Source: an uncultured Flavobacteriaceae bacterium
GTDB taxonomy: Bacteria; Bacteroidota; Bacteroidia; Flavobacteriales; Flavobacteriaceae
Length of the DNA: 64,000 nucleotides
NCBI GenBank assembly: GCA_905181825.1
Contig: CAJIZJ010000044.1
Location: forward strand, 1-64,000
Direction: 5' to 3'
The position numbers and the translations under genes are program-made. Positions 19,079 to 28,000 of the stretch are shown piece after piece; the first letter of the stretch is position 1; every line of letters begins with the position of its first letter. The notes under the pieces were generated by a model, which searched no databases, was not told the origin of the DNA, and worked only from the letters and a program-made list of their open reading frames with translations.

Positions 19079-19955
19079 TACCTTTTTTAGACCCTTGGTT
19101 TAAAATCCGCATCAAACCCTCTTGGGCTACCGATGCGATTAAATTCCCTTTAGAATCAAAAACGCTACCTCTTGAAAACCCTCTTGAATTTGAAGCGCTT
19201 GGACTGTCTATAGCATATAACAACCATTCACTGATGTCAAAATCACGATGAAACCAAATTGCATGGTCTAAACTTGTGTAAAAGACTTCTTTTGAATTTA
19301 AAAATTCACGGTGAGGCATTGAGGCTGGTCTCAAAATATTATAATCTGAAGCGTAAGCCAGTAACTGATGCTGGAGTGCGATATTCTGAGCCACTTTTTC
19401 ACAGGTTTTAAACCATATGTTATCAAACGGCGGGCTGTTTTTTACCAGCTTAGTTAACATGTTATCTACAGGCTTAAATTCAAATATTTTTGGCAAAAAA
19501 GACTTGTATCGCTTGTAAGTATCTGGAATGACGTCCTTGAACTGCTCAATTTGAGCGTGACTATTCATTAACTCTTCAGGTGGAAAAACATTGGGCATTG
19601 AAATTTGATGATCAACACCTTCTTGTTTTCTCTGAAAAGAAGCAGACATATTAAATATGGGGGTTTCATTTTGAAAAGCTACCACCCTTCGAGTGGTAAA
19701 ACTACCACCATCTCTAATCACGTCAACTTCATATTTAATAGGAATATCAATATTTCCCCCCAAAATAAAATAAGCATGCATGGAATGCGCAAAGCGATCG
19801 TCTGCTACGGTTTGGTATGCTGCGTGCAAGGATTGCGCCAAAACTTGGCCTCCAAAAACACGACCCCAAGGGGCTTTATAATTTTTTCCTATAAAGGTGT
19901 GATCATTAATTTTGTCTAAAGTGACTAGGTCTATAAGTTCTGAAAGGGATTGCAT
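19071..19955 (-). CDS. tesB: Acyl-CoA thioesterase II
   Basis: Hydrolyses medium- and long-chain acyl-CoA to free fatty acid and CoA in the cytoplasm. At 294 aa it matches TesB length (about 286). Two hotdog domains are visible: the first includes GRVFGGQVLAQSLHAA and HSMHAYFILGG, the second HREFLNSKEVFYTSLDHAIWFH and the closing AQEGLMR motif, which carries the catalytic Gln of the family. The S-x-D-H-x-x-W-F-H segment is also typical. A possible -7 (TATTTTTG) lies just upstream. The gene is monocistronic and convergent with the TerB-like gene. Confidence 0.95.
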   Translation of the reverse strand: MQSLSELIDLVTLDKINDHTFIGKNYKAPWGRVFGGQVLAQSLHAAYQTVADDRFAHSMHAYFILGGNIDIPIKYEVDVIRDGGSFTTRRVVAFQNETPIFNMSASFQRKQEGVDHQISMPNVFPPEELMNSHAQIEQFKDVIPDTYKRYKSFLPKIFEFKPVDNMLTKLVKNSPPFDNIWFKTCEKVAQNIALQHQLLAYASDYNILRPASMPHREFLNSKEVFYTSLDHAIWFHRDFDISEWLLYAIDSPSASNSRGFSRGSVFDSKGNLIASVAQEGLMRILNQGSKKGTI

Positions 19956-20066
19956 ATAAAAATTTTTAGCAAAAATAATGATTTGTACACAAAATGACTT
20001 TTTTATTACTTTAACAATCTGTTAAATTTTTGTAATATTGAATAGAACTTAATCTCTTGAAAACAA

Positions 20067-20564
20067 ATGGATCAATTATTAATCATTTTTGCTAGTGTTC
20101 TAATGCTTTTGGGACTTATAGGTAGTTTTCTCCCTGTTCTTCCTGGCCCCTTAACAAGTTGGGCTGGGCTTTTAATTTTATATTTTAATCCCAATATTGA
20201 GTTAAGTAATACGACTATCATTGTGACTCTTATAATAGCTGTCTTAATTTGGGTACTAGACTATATCATCCCCGCAATGGGAACGAAACGATTTGGCGGC
20301 ACAAAAGCCGGAATGATCGGAACCACCATTGGGCTCATTTTAGGAATACTATCCCCAATTCCAGGTGGAATTATTTTAGGTCCTTTTATTGGAGCATTTG
20401 TTGGCGAACTATTAAATAACGCCACCATAAAAACAGCTTTAAGAGCTGCTTTTGGAAGCCTATTAGGGTTTTTAACTTCTGCCTTTATAAAATTAATAGT
20501 TTCAATTGTCTACTTAGGACTTTTTATTTCAATTATTTGGAGTCACAAAGAAAAGCTATTCTAG
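20067..20564 (+). CDS. DUF456-family membrane protein
   Basis: A 165-aa integral membrane protein with about four hydrophobic segments and a glycine-rich repeat region (GTKAGMIGTTIGLILG and GGIILGPFIGAFVGE) that is the signature of the DUF456 family. The glycine zipper arrangement suggests tightly packed membrane helices. No substrate or role is established for the family. Start ATG 20067 directly precedes the first membrane segment. The gene stands between tesB (divergent) and the M1 peptidase (88 bp downstream, same strand). Confidence 0.88.
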   Translation: MDQLLIIFASVLMLLGLIGSFLPVLPGPLTSWAGLLILYFNPNIELSNTTIIVTLIIAVLIWVLDYIIPAMGTKRFGGTKAGMIGTTIGLILGILSPIPGGIILGPFIGAFVGELLNNATIKTALRAAFGSLLGFLTSAFIKLIVSIVYLGLFISIIWSHKEKLF

Positions 20565-20590
20565 TACTCAAAAAGCATTTAACAATTTAT

Positions 20591-20623
20591 TTGATAATTA
20601 ATCTATAATTTACATTAAATTCG
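20591..20623 (+). promoter_or_regulatory. Promoter candidate for the M1 peptidase
   Basis: TTG at 20591 and TAAATTCG at 20616-20623 are 22 bp apart; the -7 has one mismatch to TAnnTTTG. The start codon is 28 bp downstream. Confidence 0.35.
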
Positions 20624-20651
20624 CGCTATAAAATTATAAAAATTTAACACT

Positions 20652-22886
20652 ATGAACAAGTATATTACCTCCTTATTCTGTGGTTTATTTTTTCTGTCAA
20701 CTGCTCTAACAGCACAAGAAAAACAGGAATCAAACTACAACTACAATGATGCCTTTGGTCATGATTTCTATTCCAAAAACGGTACAGCTACTAGATCGGC
20801 TAGCGGAAAACCTGGACATGCCTATTGGCAAAATAGCGCCGATTACACAATCGACGTAAACTTAAATGAAACCACTAAAGAAATTTCAGGATCTGAGACA
20901 ATCACATACACAAATAACAGTCCGGATGAACTTGAGTTTTTGTGGATGCAATTAGATCAAAACTTATTCAAGCAAGACTCACGTGGTAATGCTATCATCC
21001 CTTTGAAAGGCAGTCGAAACGGCGCTAAAGGCCAAAGTTTTGATGGGGGTTACGGGATTAACAACATTCAATTAGTTTACAAAAAAGGACGTCGTTCTAA
21101 CGTTGTAAACACAACCTATTCAATTGTAGATACACGAATGAAAGTCAACTTACCAAAAGCACTAAGTGCTAATGGAGGTACGGTTGGAATACAAATTGAT
21201 TTTTCGTTTACATCCCCAGATTATGGCTCGGACAGAATGGGGGTCCTTGAAACTAAAAACGGACGTGTTTTCACACTTGCACAATGGTACCCAAGAATGT
21301 GCGTTTATGATGACGTGACTGGCTGGAACACCTTACCTTACCTTGGTGCGGGAGAGTTCTATTTAGAATACGGAACTTTTGATGTAAACATTACAGCCCC
21401 AGCAAGCCATATTGTGGTGTGTTCAGGAGCACTTTTAAACCCCTCAGAAGTTTATACAGAAGAACAACAAAATAGATTGAAATTAGCAGAAGCAAGCGAC
21501 GCTACCGTTATGATTCGTTCCGAATCTGAAGTGACTAAATCAAGTTCTCGCCCCATAAGCACTTCCACTTTAACATGGAAATTTAGAATTGAAAACTCCA
21601 GAGATGTTGCATGGGCATCCTCGGCAGCTTTTATATTAGACGCCGCACGTATAAATCTGCCTAGCGGAAAAAAATCTCTAGCAATGTCTGCATACCCTGT
21701 AGAAAGCGTAGGAGAAGATGCATGGACACGTTCTACAGAATACACGAAGGCATCTATTGAACATTATTCTGAGAAATGGTTAGAATACCCTTACCCTGCA
21801 GCTATTAATGTTGCTGGTAATGAAGGAGGAATGGAATATCCTGGAATTGTGTTTTGTAATTTTGAATCAAAAACAGAACGTTTATGGGGGGTTACAGATC
21901 ACGAATTTGGACATATTTGGTTTCCAATGATTGTGGGATCTAACGAGCGTTTACATGCTTGGATGGATGAAGGGTTCAATACCTTTATTAACTCGCTTAG
22001 TACCGATGCATTCAACGAAGGAGAATATAAAGAACCCGTACGAAACATGCACCGATTTTCTAACATGTTAGTTAACGATAATCTTGAAGCAGTCTACACA
22101 TCTCCAGACAACTTAAAGGAAACGAACTTAGGGGTGCTAGCCTATTACAAACCAAGTGCTGGATTATCCATATTACGCGAACACATTTTAGGCGAAGAGC
22201 GTTTTGACGAAGCATTCACAGCCTATATTGATCGTTGGGCTTACAAACACCCAACTCCAGATGACTTTTTTAGAACCATTGAAAATGTAGCTGGTGAAGA
22301 CTTAAGGTGGTTTTGGAGAGGTTGGTTTATTAATAGCTGGAAAGTAGACCAAGCGATTACTGAAGTAAAATACGTGAAAAACGACCCTAAACAGGGTGCT
22401 ATTATTACAATTGAGAACCTAGAACAGATGCCTATGCCAGTGATCATTGAATTTAAAACAGTTAGCGGCTCTGTAACACGGCACACACTTCCCGTTGAAA
22501 TCTGGAAAAGAAATACATCATGGACCTTTCAATATGACTCTACTGAAGCGTTAGCGAAGGTTGTCATTGATCCTGATTATGTATTGCCAGACGTAAACTC
22601 TAGTAATAATAAATGGAAAGCTTCGGACGGCACTGCTAGTGTAGAAATTTTAACGGATTATGCAGGTGATTACTCCTCTCCAGAGCTTCCTATGAAAATT
22701 ACGGTTTCCGAAAATGCGGGAGTACTTGTACTTGAAGCTGAAGGACAACCAGTATTGCCATTAGAAAGTGAAGGTGGTGGCGAGTTTTCTATGGAAGAAG
22801 CTGGATTAAGCATTCAATTTAATCCTGAAAAAAATGGTTTTAAATTGAATATAGGGGGGCAGACTTTTGATTTAAAGAAAGAATAA
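20652..22886 (+). CDS. M1-family zinc metallopeptidase (exported aminopeptidase-like)
   Basis: A 744-aa gluzincin peptidase with an N-terminal signal peptide (about 1-21, cleavage near LTA-QE), so it is periplasmic or surface-exposed. Zinc site: H417-E418-x-x-H421 (HEFGH) and the third ligand E440 in WMDEGF, the exact HExxH-x18-E spacing of M1. The exopeptidase loop reads GNEGGMEYPGIV, a variant of the GAMEN motif with GGMEY. This matches Bacteroidota M1 proteins that differ from classic PepN. After the catalytic half the protein lacks the long C-terminal HEAT-like domain of PepN, carrying instead a shorter beta-rich tail. Substrates unknown. A strong terminator follows. Confidence 0.93.
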   Translation: MNKYITSLFCGLFFLSTALTAQEKQESNYNYNDAFGHDFYSKNGTATRSASGKPGHAYWQNSADYTIDVNLNETTKEISGSETITYTNNSPDELEFLWMQLDQNLFKQDSRGNAIIPLKGSRNGAKGQSFDGGYGINNIQLVYKKGRRSNVVNTTYSIVDTRMKVNLPKALSANGGTVGIQIDFSFTSPDYGSDRMGVLETKNGRVFTLAQWYPRMCVYDDVTGWNTLPYLGAGEFYLEYGTFDVNITAPASHIVVCSGALLNPSEVYTEEQQNRLKLAEASDATVMIRSESEVTKSSSRPISTSTLTWKFRIENSRDVAWASSAAFILDAARINLPSGKKSLAMSAYPVESVGEDAWTRSTEYTKASIEHYSEKWLEYPYPAAINVAGNEGGMEYPGIVFCNFESKTERLWGVTDHEFGHIWFPMIVGSNERLHAWMDEGFNTFINSLSTDAFNEGEYKEPVRNMHRFSNMLVNDNLEAVYTSPDNLKETNLGVLAYYKPSAGLSILREHILGEERFDEAFTAYIDRWAYKHPTPDDFFRTIENVAGEDLRWFWRGWFINSWKVDQAITEVKYVKNDPKQGAIITIENLEQMPMPVIIEFKTVSGSVTRHTLPVEIWKRNTSWTFQYDSTEALAKVVIDPDYVLPDVNSSNNKWKASDGTASVEILTDYAGDYSSPELPMKITVSENAGVLVLEAEGQPVLPLESEGGGEFSMEEAGLSIQFNPEKNGFKLNIGGQTFDLKKE

Positions 22887-22912
22887 GCTAGAAGAATTTA
22901 TTATAAGAAATG

Positions 22913-22940
22913 AGACTGTCTGAAAAGGCAGTCTTTTTTT
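22913..22940 (+). terminator. Intrinsic terminator after M1 peptidase
   Basis: An 8-bp stem (AGACTGTC with GGCAGTCT, one G-T pair) with loop TGAAAA is followed by a run of seven Ts. Confidence 0.85.
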
Positions 22941-23046
22941 ATTTCTTTTTAGATGAAACATTGTGTACTAGAAAGTGAAAGGTGCAAAAATAAAAAAAGC
23001 CCTCCGTTTTCAGGAAAGCTTCTCACTGGTTTTGTCACAAACCACG

Positions 23047-23064
23047 GATAATCGTTTGATTATC
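23047..23064. other. Isolated perfect hairpin downstream of tRNA-Asp
   Basis: GATAATC and GATTATC form a 7-bp stem around a GTTT loop, just beside a second small hairpin (GGTTT/AAACC at 23018-23033 region). No T-tract follows, so it is not a standard terminator. The role is unknown; it may be part of the tRNA-Asp 3' trailer or an unannotated RNA. Confidence 0.25.
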
Positions 23065-23111
23065 ACAACACAACATCTTTTATACTATTGTATTTTTTTA
23101 AAAATACTTAG

Positions 23112-23185
23112 CGGTCTGGACGGGACTCGAACCCGCGACCCCCTGCGTGACAGGCAGGTATTCTAACCAACTGAACTACCAAACC
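23112..23185 (-). tRNA. tRNA-Asp (anticodon GTC)
   Basis: A 74-nt cloverleaf without encoded CCA. Acceptor stem GGTTTGG/CCAGACC, D-arm with the conserved GG in AGTTGGTTA, anticodon stem CCTGC/GCAGG with loop CTGTCAC (anticodon GTC), and T-arm GCGGG-TTCGAGT-CCCGT. The discriminator is G, as expected for aspartate. All tertiary-contact bases look normal. It is a single tRNA gene with its own consensus promoter. An open reading frame on the opposite strand across it is spurious. Confidence 0.97.
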
Positions 23186-23203
23186 GTTGCGTTATTGCGG
23201 TTG

Positions 23204-23233
23204 CAAATATACACTGCATTTTTCATAACACAA
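23204..23233 (-). promoter_or_regulatory. Promoter of tRNA-Asp
   Basis: On the minus strand TTG (23233-23231), a 19-bp spacer and TATATTTG (23211-23204) form a full match to the Bacteroidota consensus, about 19 bp upstream of the mature tRNA 5' end. Confidence 0.8.
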
Positions 23234-23268
23234 GTGTTTTTGGATTTATTTTTCACTAAAATGTATAT

Positions 23269-24198
23269 TTAAATAAATTTTTGACGCTCTACCAAAAAGG
23301 CGGTTAATAGTTTATCAAAACCTTCTTTGATATCAACGCCTACATAATTAATTTTGTACTGCCCACAGGTTGTGCGTAAGTCCTTGAAATAGGCTTCTAT
23401 AGCTGCTTCATAGCTTTGCTGAAGTGCTTCTGGGTGTACATCAACTGCAGCGCCAGACTCCACATCTACAAAGCGTTTAGGGGCGTTATCAAATTTGAAA
23501 TTATATTCTGTAGCCTTATCATAAACATGAAACAACACCAATTCATGCTTATTATGTTTTAAATGTCGCAAAGCTTCAAAGAGTTTATCGGCCACTTGTT
23601 CCGGTTGAAGCATGTCCGTAAATAAAAAGATCAAAGAGCGGCGGTGTAGCTTTTCTGCAATTTGGTGTAATACCTCATAGGTTTTAGTCCCCGCTGACTC
23701 TGGAGCTTGGGTAGCTATTGTGGCTAAACAATCCAATAGCATTTGATGATGGCGCTCACTTCCTTTTTCGGGCGCGTAGTAGTCTAGCGTATCCGAATAT
23801 ACACTTAGACCTACAGCATCCCGTTGCTTTTTTAAAAGCTGCATCACGGCTGCGGCAGCAAGGGCTGAGAAACTTATTTTATTGAGATGGTCTATATCCT
23901 GTTGCGGCTGCTTAGGATAATGCATGGAGCTACTATTATCCACAATCAAATGACAGCGTAAATTGGTTTCTTCGTCATAACGCTTGGTATATAGCTTATC
24001 TGTCTTTGCAAATAGCTTCCAATCGATGTGACGGGTACTCTCGCCATTATTATAAATTTTATGTTCAGCAAATTCGGCTGAGAACCCATGAAATGGACTT
24101 TTATGCATCCCAGAAATAAAGCCCTCTACAATAGATTTGGCTAATAAATCAAAATTTAAAAACCCGGAGGCTTGCTGTAATTCTTTCTGAATATCCAT
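23269..24198 (-). CDS. DUF58-family protein (MoxR-associated, vWA-like)
   Basis: A 309-aa cytoplasmic protein of the DUF58 family. Typical features: the HKSPFHGFSAEFAEHKIY region, the signature GESTRHIDWKLFAKTDKLYTKRY, and the vWA-like metal site DNSSSM. DUF58 proteins usually work with MoxR AAA ATPases and other vWA proteins (BatA/B-type) in envelope stress or complex assembly. No MoxR gene lies beside it here, so the partner is elsewhere. I set the start at ATG 24198. The frame extends to 24234, but those 12 codons fall inside the trxA terminator hairpin. It follows trxA on the same strand. Confidence 0.9.
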   Translation of the reverse strand: MDIQKELQQASGFLNFDLLAKSIVEGFISGMHKSPFHGFSAEFAEHKIYNNGESTRHIDWKLFAKTDKLYTKRYDEETNLRCHLIVDNSSSMHYPKQPQQDIDHLNKISFSALAAAAVMQLLKKQRDAVGLSVYSDTLDYYAPEKGSERHHQMLLDCLATIATQAPESAGTKTYEVLHQIAEKLHRRSLIFLFTDMLQPEQVADKLFEALRHLKHNKHELVLFHVYDKATEYNFKFDNAPKRFVDVESGAAVDVHPEALQQSYEAAIEAYFKDLRTTCGQYKINYVGVDIKEGFDKLLTAFLVERQKFI

Positions 24199-24211
24199 AG
24201 GTTCTAAACTA

Positions 24212-24242
24212 AAAAAGGTTTGCCAATAAGACAAACCTTTTT
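24212..24242 (-). terminator. Terminator of trxA
   Basis: An 11-bp perfect stem (AAAAAGGTTTG at 24212-24222 with CAAACCTTTTT at 24232-24242), loop of nine, with T-rich 3' side on the minus strand, 22 bp after the trxA stop. It also shows that the upstream extension of the DUF58 frame is not coding. Confidence 0.85.
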
Positions 24243-24264
24243 AATAATCTTTTTTAAGTACATA

Positions 24265-24582
24265 TTATAGTAAGGCGTCAATTGCTTCTGTATATACGTT
24301 TTTTGGAGACACCCCTACTTGACGGCCTACAACTTCACCGTTTTGAAACACCAATACAGTGGGGATATTTCGAACGCCGTATTTAGCAGCAAATTCTTGA
24401 TTTGCGTCTACATCTACTTTTCCAACAACGGCTTTATCACCATATTCTGTACTAATTTCTTCAATGATAGGACCTACCATTCGACAAGGGCCGCACCAAG
24501 CTGCCCAAAAGTCTACCAATACAGGTTTTGTGCTTTTTAATACTGTTTCTTCAAAATTTGCGTCTGTTATTTCTAATGCCAT
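24265..24582 (-). CDS. trxA: Thioredoxin
   Basis: A 105-aa cytoplasmic disulfide reductase that supplies electrons to ribonucleotide reductase, peroxiredoxins and methionine sulfoxide reductases. The active site WAAWCGPC places the redox cysteines at 30 and 33, and the conserved cis-Pro is in the GVRNIPTVLVF motif. Length and sequence are those of classic TrxA. It is followed by a strong terminator. Upstream lies a small membrane protein gene on the same strand, 80 bp away. Confidence 0.98.
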   Translation of the reverse strand: MALEITDANFEETVLKSTKPVLVDFWAAWCGPCRMVGPIIEEISTEYGDKAVVGKVDVDANQEFAAKYGVRNIPTVLVFQNGEVVGRQVGVSPKNVYTEAIDALL

Positions 24583-24662
24583 GCTATTATTTTTAACTAT
24601 TTATAATTATATTAATTTGTGTATTCGTACTCTATAAAAGTGGTGTCCTTAAAAAATTATGA

Positions 24663-24938
24663 TTAAGGAGATGCTTTTTCTTCCATTTTACCTAAATAAG
24701 TCGCAATGAGGATAGTAACACCCAGAGCAATGTTAATTAAGAACCAGAAATCTATCTCTGATTTTTCAATACAATTAACGACTCCGCTAAAGATTAAAAA
24801 CAAGCCATAAAAATAAAAGAATACTTTCTTAAATTTTGCTTTTTTAACTCCTTCCAGTTTCATCAATTTAAGTGACGAATAATTCAGCAATGCAATTACT
24901 GAAAAAACTGCTAAAAGTATTAATAATCCTTTACCCAT
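24663..24938 (-). CDS. Small membrane protein, unknown
   Basis: A 91-aa protein with three hydrophobic stretches: residues about 3-17, 39-59 and 65-83. A basic loop between the first and second (GVKKAKFKKV) suggests cytoplasmic placement of that loop. One Cys lies in the second segment. I do not recognise the family. It lies between dnaE and trxA on the same strand, with gaps of 100 and 80 bp, so co-transcription with either is possible but unproven. The protein-like composition and clean start with a membrane segment support it being a real gene. Confidence 0.6.
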   Translation of the reverse strand: MGKGLLILLAVFSVIALLNYSSLKLMKLEGVKKAKFKKVFFYFYGLFLIFSGVVNCIEKSEIDFWFLINIALGVTILIATYLGKMEEKASP

Positions 24939-25038
24939 AACACTGTTATCTACATGTAAAATTAATTAAAAAATTAAGGAATCCGAATCTTATGCGATTT
25001 GTTTTTCCTATGTTGAGATTGCTCAAAATTATACCTCT

Positions 25039-28000
25039 TTAATTTAACTTGTAAAATACCTCTTGAGATTTTAGCTCTTCTAACAACTCTTGGGATATTT
25101 TAATTTTTTGTAAGCGACTACTCATTTCTAATTTTAATTCGTCGTCGTCGTCATAAACCACAAATTTAAGGGCATGATTCCCCGAGTGCATTTGCAGAAG
25201 CTCTTTTAGACTCTGTATTTTCTCTTCAGAGACTTCTTTTATATTTAACTGTATCGATAGTTTCTTGGCATAGGACTCCATGATATCATGTAGAAGCTGA
25301 AAGCTATTAAATTGCAGGCGCGGCTCCCCTTTGGCACCTGTGTCCCTGTTGGTCCAGCCTTCTCTAACAAGGGTACGCACAAACACAAAATTATTATGCA
25401 TCAAAAAGTGTTTAAACTTTAGGTATTCCTCACCAAAGATTCGAAATTCATGGCTGTTCATGTAATCTTCTATAACAAACGTACCCCAGCCTTTACCCTG
25501 TTTGCTGACGCGGTGCTGTACATCTGTGACCACACCACCAAAAGAGATTTCTTTATTTAAAAACCCAGGTAAATCCCGAAAAACAGAAATATCACCATTA
25601 CAAAAATTCTGCATTTCAAGTTTAAAATCATCTAAGGGATGGCCAGAAATATAAATCCCCACCACTTCTTTTTCACGGGCTAATTTCTCCATAGTCCCCC
25701 ATAATTCACAGGGCGGGATTAGAGGTTCATCAATCTGAACATCACTCGATTCACCAAACAAACTCACCTGTGCTGAGTTTTTATTTTCTTGATAGCGATT
25801 GGCATATTTAATGGTTTTCTCTAAAAAAGTAACTCCATCGCCTTCGTCCTGAAAATATTGGGCTCTATGAGTACTTGAAAAACAATCAAACCCACCTGCA
25901 TTGGCTAGGTTTTCAAATGCTTTTTTATTAGCAGCTCTAAGGTCTATTCGTTTGGCTAAATCAAAAATTGATTTGTATGGCCCTTCATTTTTTCGTTCTT
26001 CAACAATGGTTTTAACGGCCCCGTGACCAACCCCTTTAATGGCGCCCATTCCAAAACGAACAGCATTATTTTGATTGACCGAAAATTTATAATAACTCTC
26101 GTTGACATCCGGTCCTAAAACATTTAATTTCATACGCTTGCACTCTTCCATAAAGAAGGTGACTTGCTTGATATCATTCATGTTATTTGACAGGACTGAC
26201 GCCATATATTCAGCAGGGTAATGCGCCTTTAAATAAGCTGTTTGATAGGCAATCCAGGCATAACAGGTAGAGTGCGATTTGTTAAAGGCATAACTTGCGA
26301 ATTTTTCCCAATCCGTCCAAATCTTTTCTAGTTTATCCGAAGCCATTCCTTTGGCGGCGGCCTGATTGATAAACTTCGGTTTCATTTTATCGAGTACCGC
26401 AATTTGCTTTTTACCCATCGCCTTACGCAATACATCTGCCTCACCTTTGGTAAAGTCTGCTAGCTTTTGCGACAACAGCATTACTTGCTCTTGGTAGACT
26501 GTAATACCATAGGTTTCCTTGAGATACTCTTCCATTTCTGGAAGGTCATAACTAATCTCTTCATCCCCTTGTTTACGTCGAATAAAACTAGGAATGTATT
26601 CAATAGGCCCTGGTCTGTATAAAGCGTTCATGGCAATTAAATCTGCAAAAACGGTGGGCTTTAAATCCCGCATGTGTTTCTGCATACCAGGTGATTCGTA
26701 TTGAAAGACGCCGACTGTGTCCCCTCTTTGAAACAGCTCATAAGTGAGCTCGTCATCTAAAGGGAAGTTTTCTGGATCTAAGGTCACATCGTGTTTTGCC
26801 TTTACAATTTTTACCGTATCCTTGATTAATGTTAGTGTTTTCAGCCCTAAAAAATCCATCTTTAGAAGACCTGCATCTTCTACGACTGAGTTATCAAACT
26901 GAGTCACATAAAGGTCCGAATCTTTGGCGGTCGCAATTGGTACATAATTTGTAATATCACTAGGCGTAATAATCACTCCACAGGCGTGAATCCCTGTGTT
27001 TCTTAGTGAGCCTTCTAATACCTGCGCTTGATTAATGGTTTCTGCTTCAAGGTCATCGCCTTCTGATAAATTAAGCAGCTGATTAATCAACTCCATATCC
27101 TCTGCCCTAAACTTGGCCTTTAATTCTTTTTCTGGAGTGTTGAAAATCTTACTCAACTTGGCCATGTTAGGAATTAACTTGGCAATTCGATCGGCATCTC
27201 CTAAAGGTAAATCTAAAACACGAGCAGTATCACGGATGGAAGACTTTGCAGCCATGGTTCCGTACGTAATAATTTGAGCCACTTGACTGGACCCATACTT
27301 ATTAATCACATAGTCCATCACACGTCCACGACCTTCATCATCAAAATCGATATCAATATCCGGCATACTCACACGATCTGGATTTAAGAAACGCTCAAAA
27401 AGTAAATCGTATTTAATGGGGTCAATATTGGTAATCCACAAACAGTATGCTACCACGGATCCCGCAGCAGACCCTCGTCCGGGCCCAACCGACACATCCA
27501 TGGAACGAGCCACACGTATAAAATCTTCTACAATCAAAAAATATCCAGGATAGCCCGTATTTTCAATTGTTTTTAGCTCAAAATCAAGTCGTTCTTTTAT
27601 GGCATCGGTAAGCTCGCCATAGCGCTTTTCGGCCCCTATATAAGTTAAATGTCTTAAGTAAGCATTTTCACCACGGTTTCCACTGTCGACCGTATCGGCA
27701 GGGTCAATAAATGAGGCGGGGATATCAAACTTTGGAAGTAAAACATCACGCGCCAACTCAAATGGGTCAATTTTATCAACAACTTCTTGAATGTTAATAA
27801 TTGCCTCTGGAATATCTTTAAAAAGAGATTTCATCTCATCGGAGGACTTAAAATAATATTCTTGATTGGGGAGTCCGTAACGGTACCCACGACCACGACC
27901 AATAGGAGTGGCTTGTTTTTCACCATCCTTTACACATAGTAAAATATCATGTGCATTGGCATCTTCTTGATTGATGTAATAGGTGTTGTTGGTAGCAACC

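Noticed and set aside
22975-23166. 63-codon plus-strand open frame ending DPLRDRQVF
   Set aside because: Its 3' half is the reverse complement of tRNA-Asp; the D-G-T-R-T-R-D-P string is a well-known artefact of translating antisense tRNA.
24199-24234. N-terminal extension of the DUF58 gene
   Set aside because: Those codons lie within the terminator hairpin of trxA.
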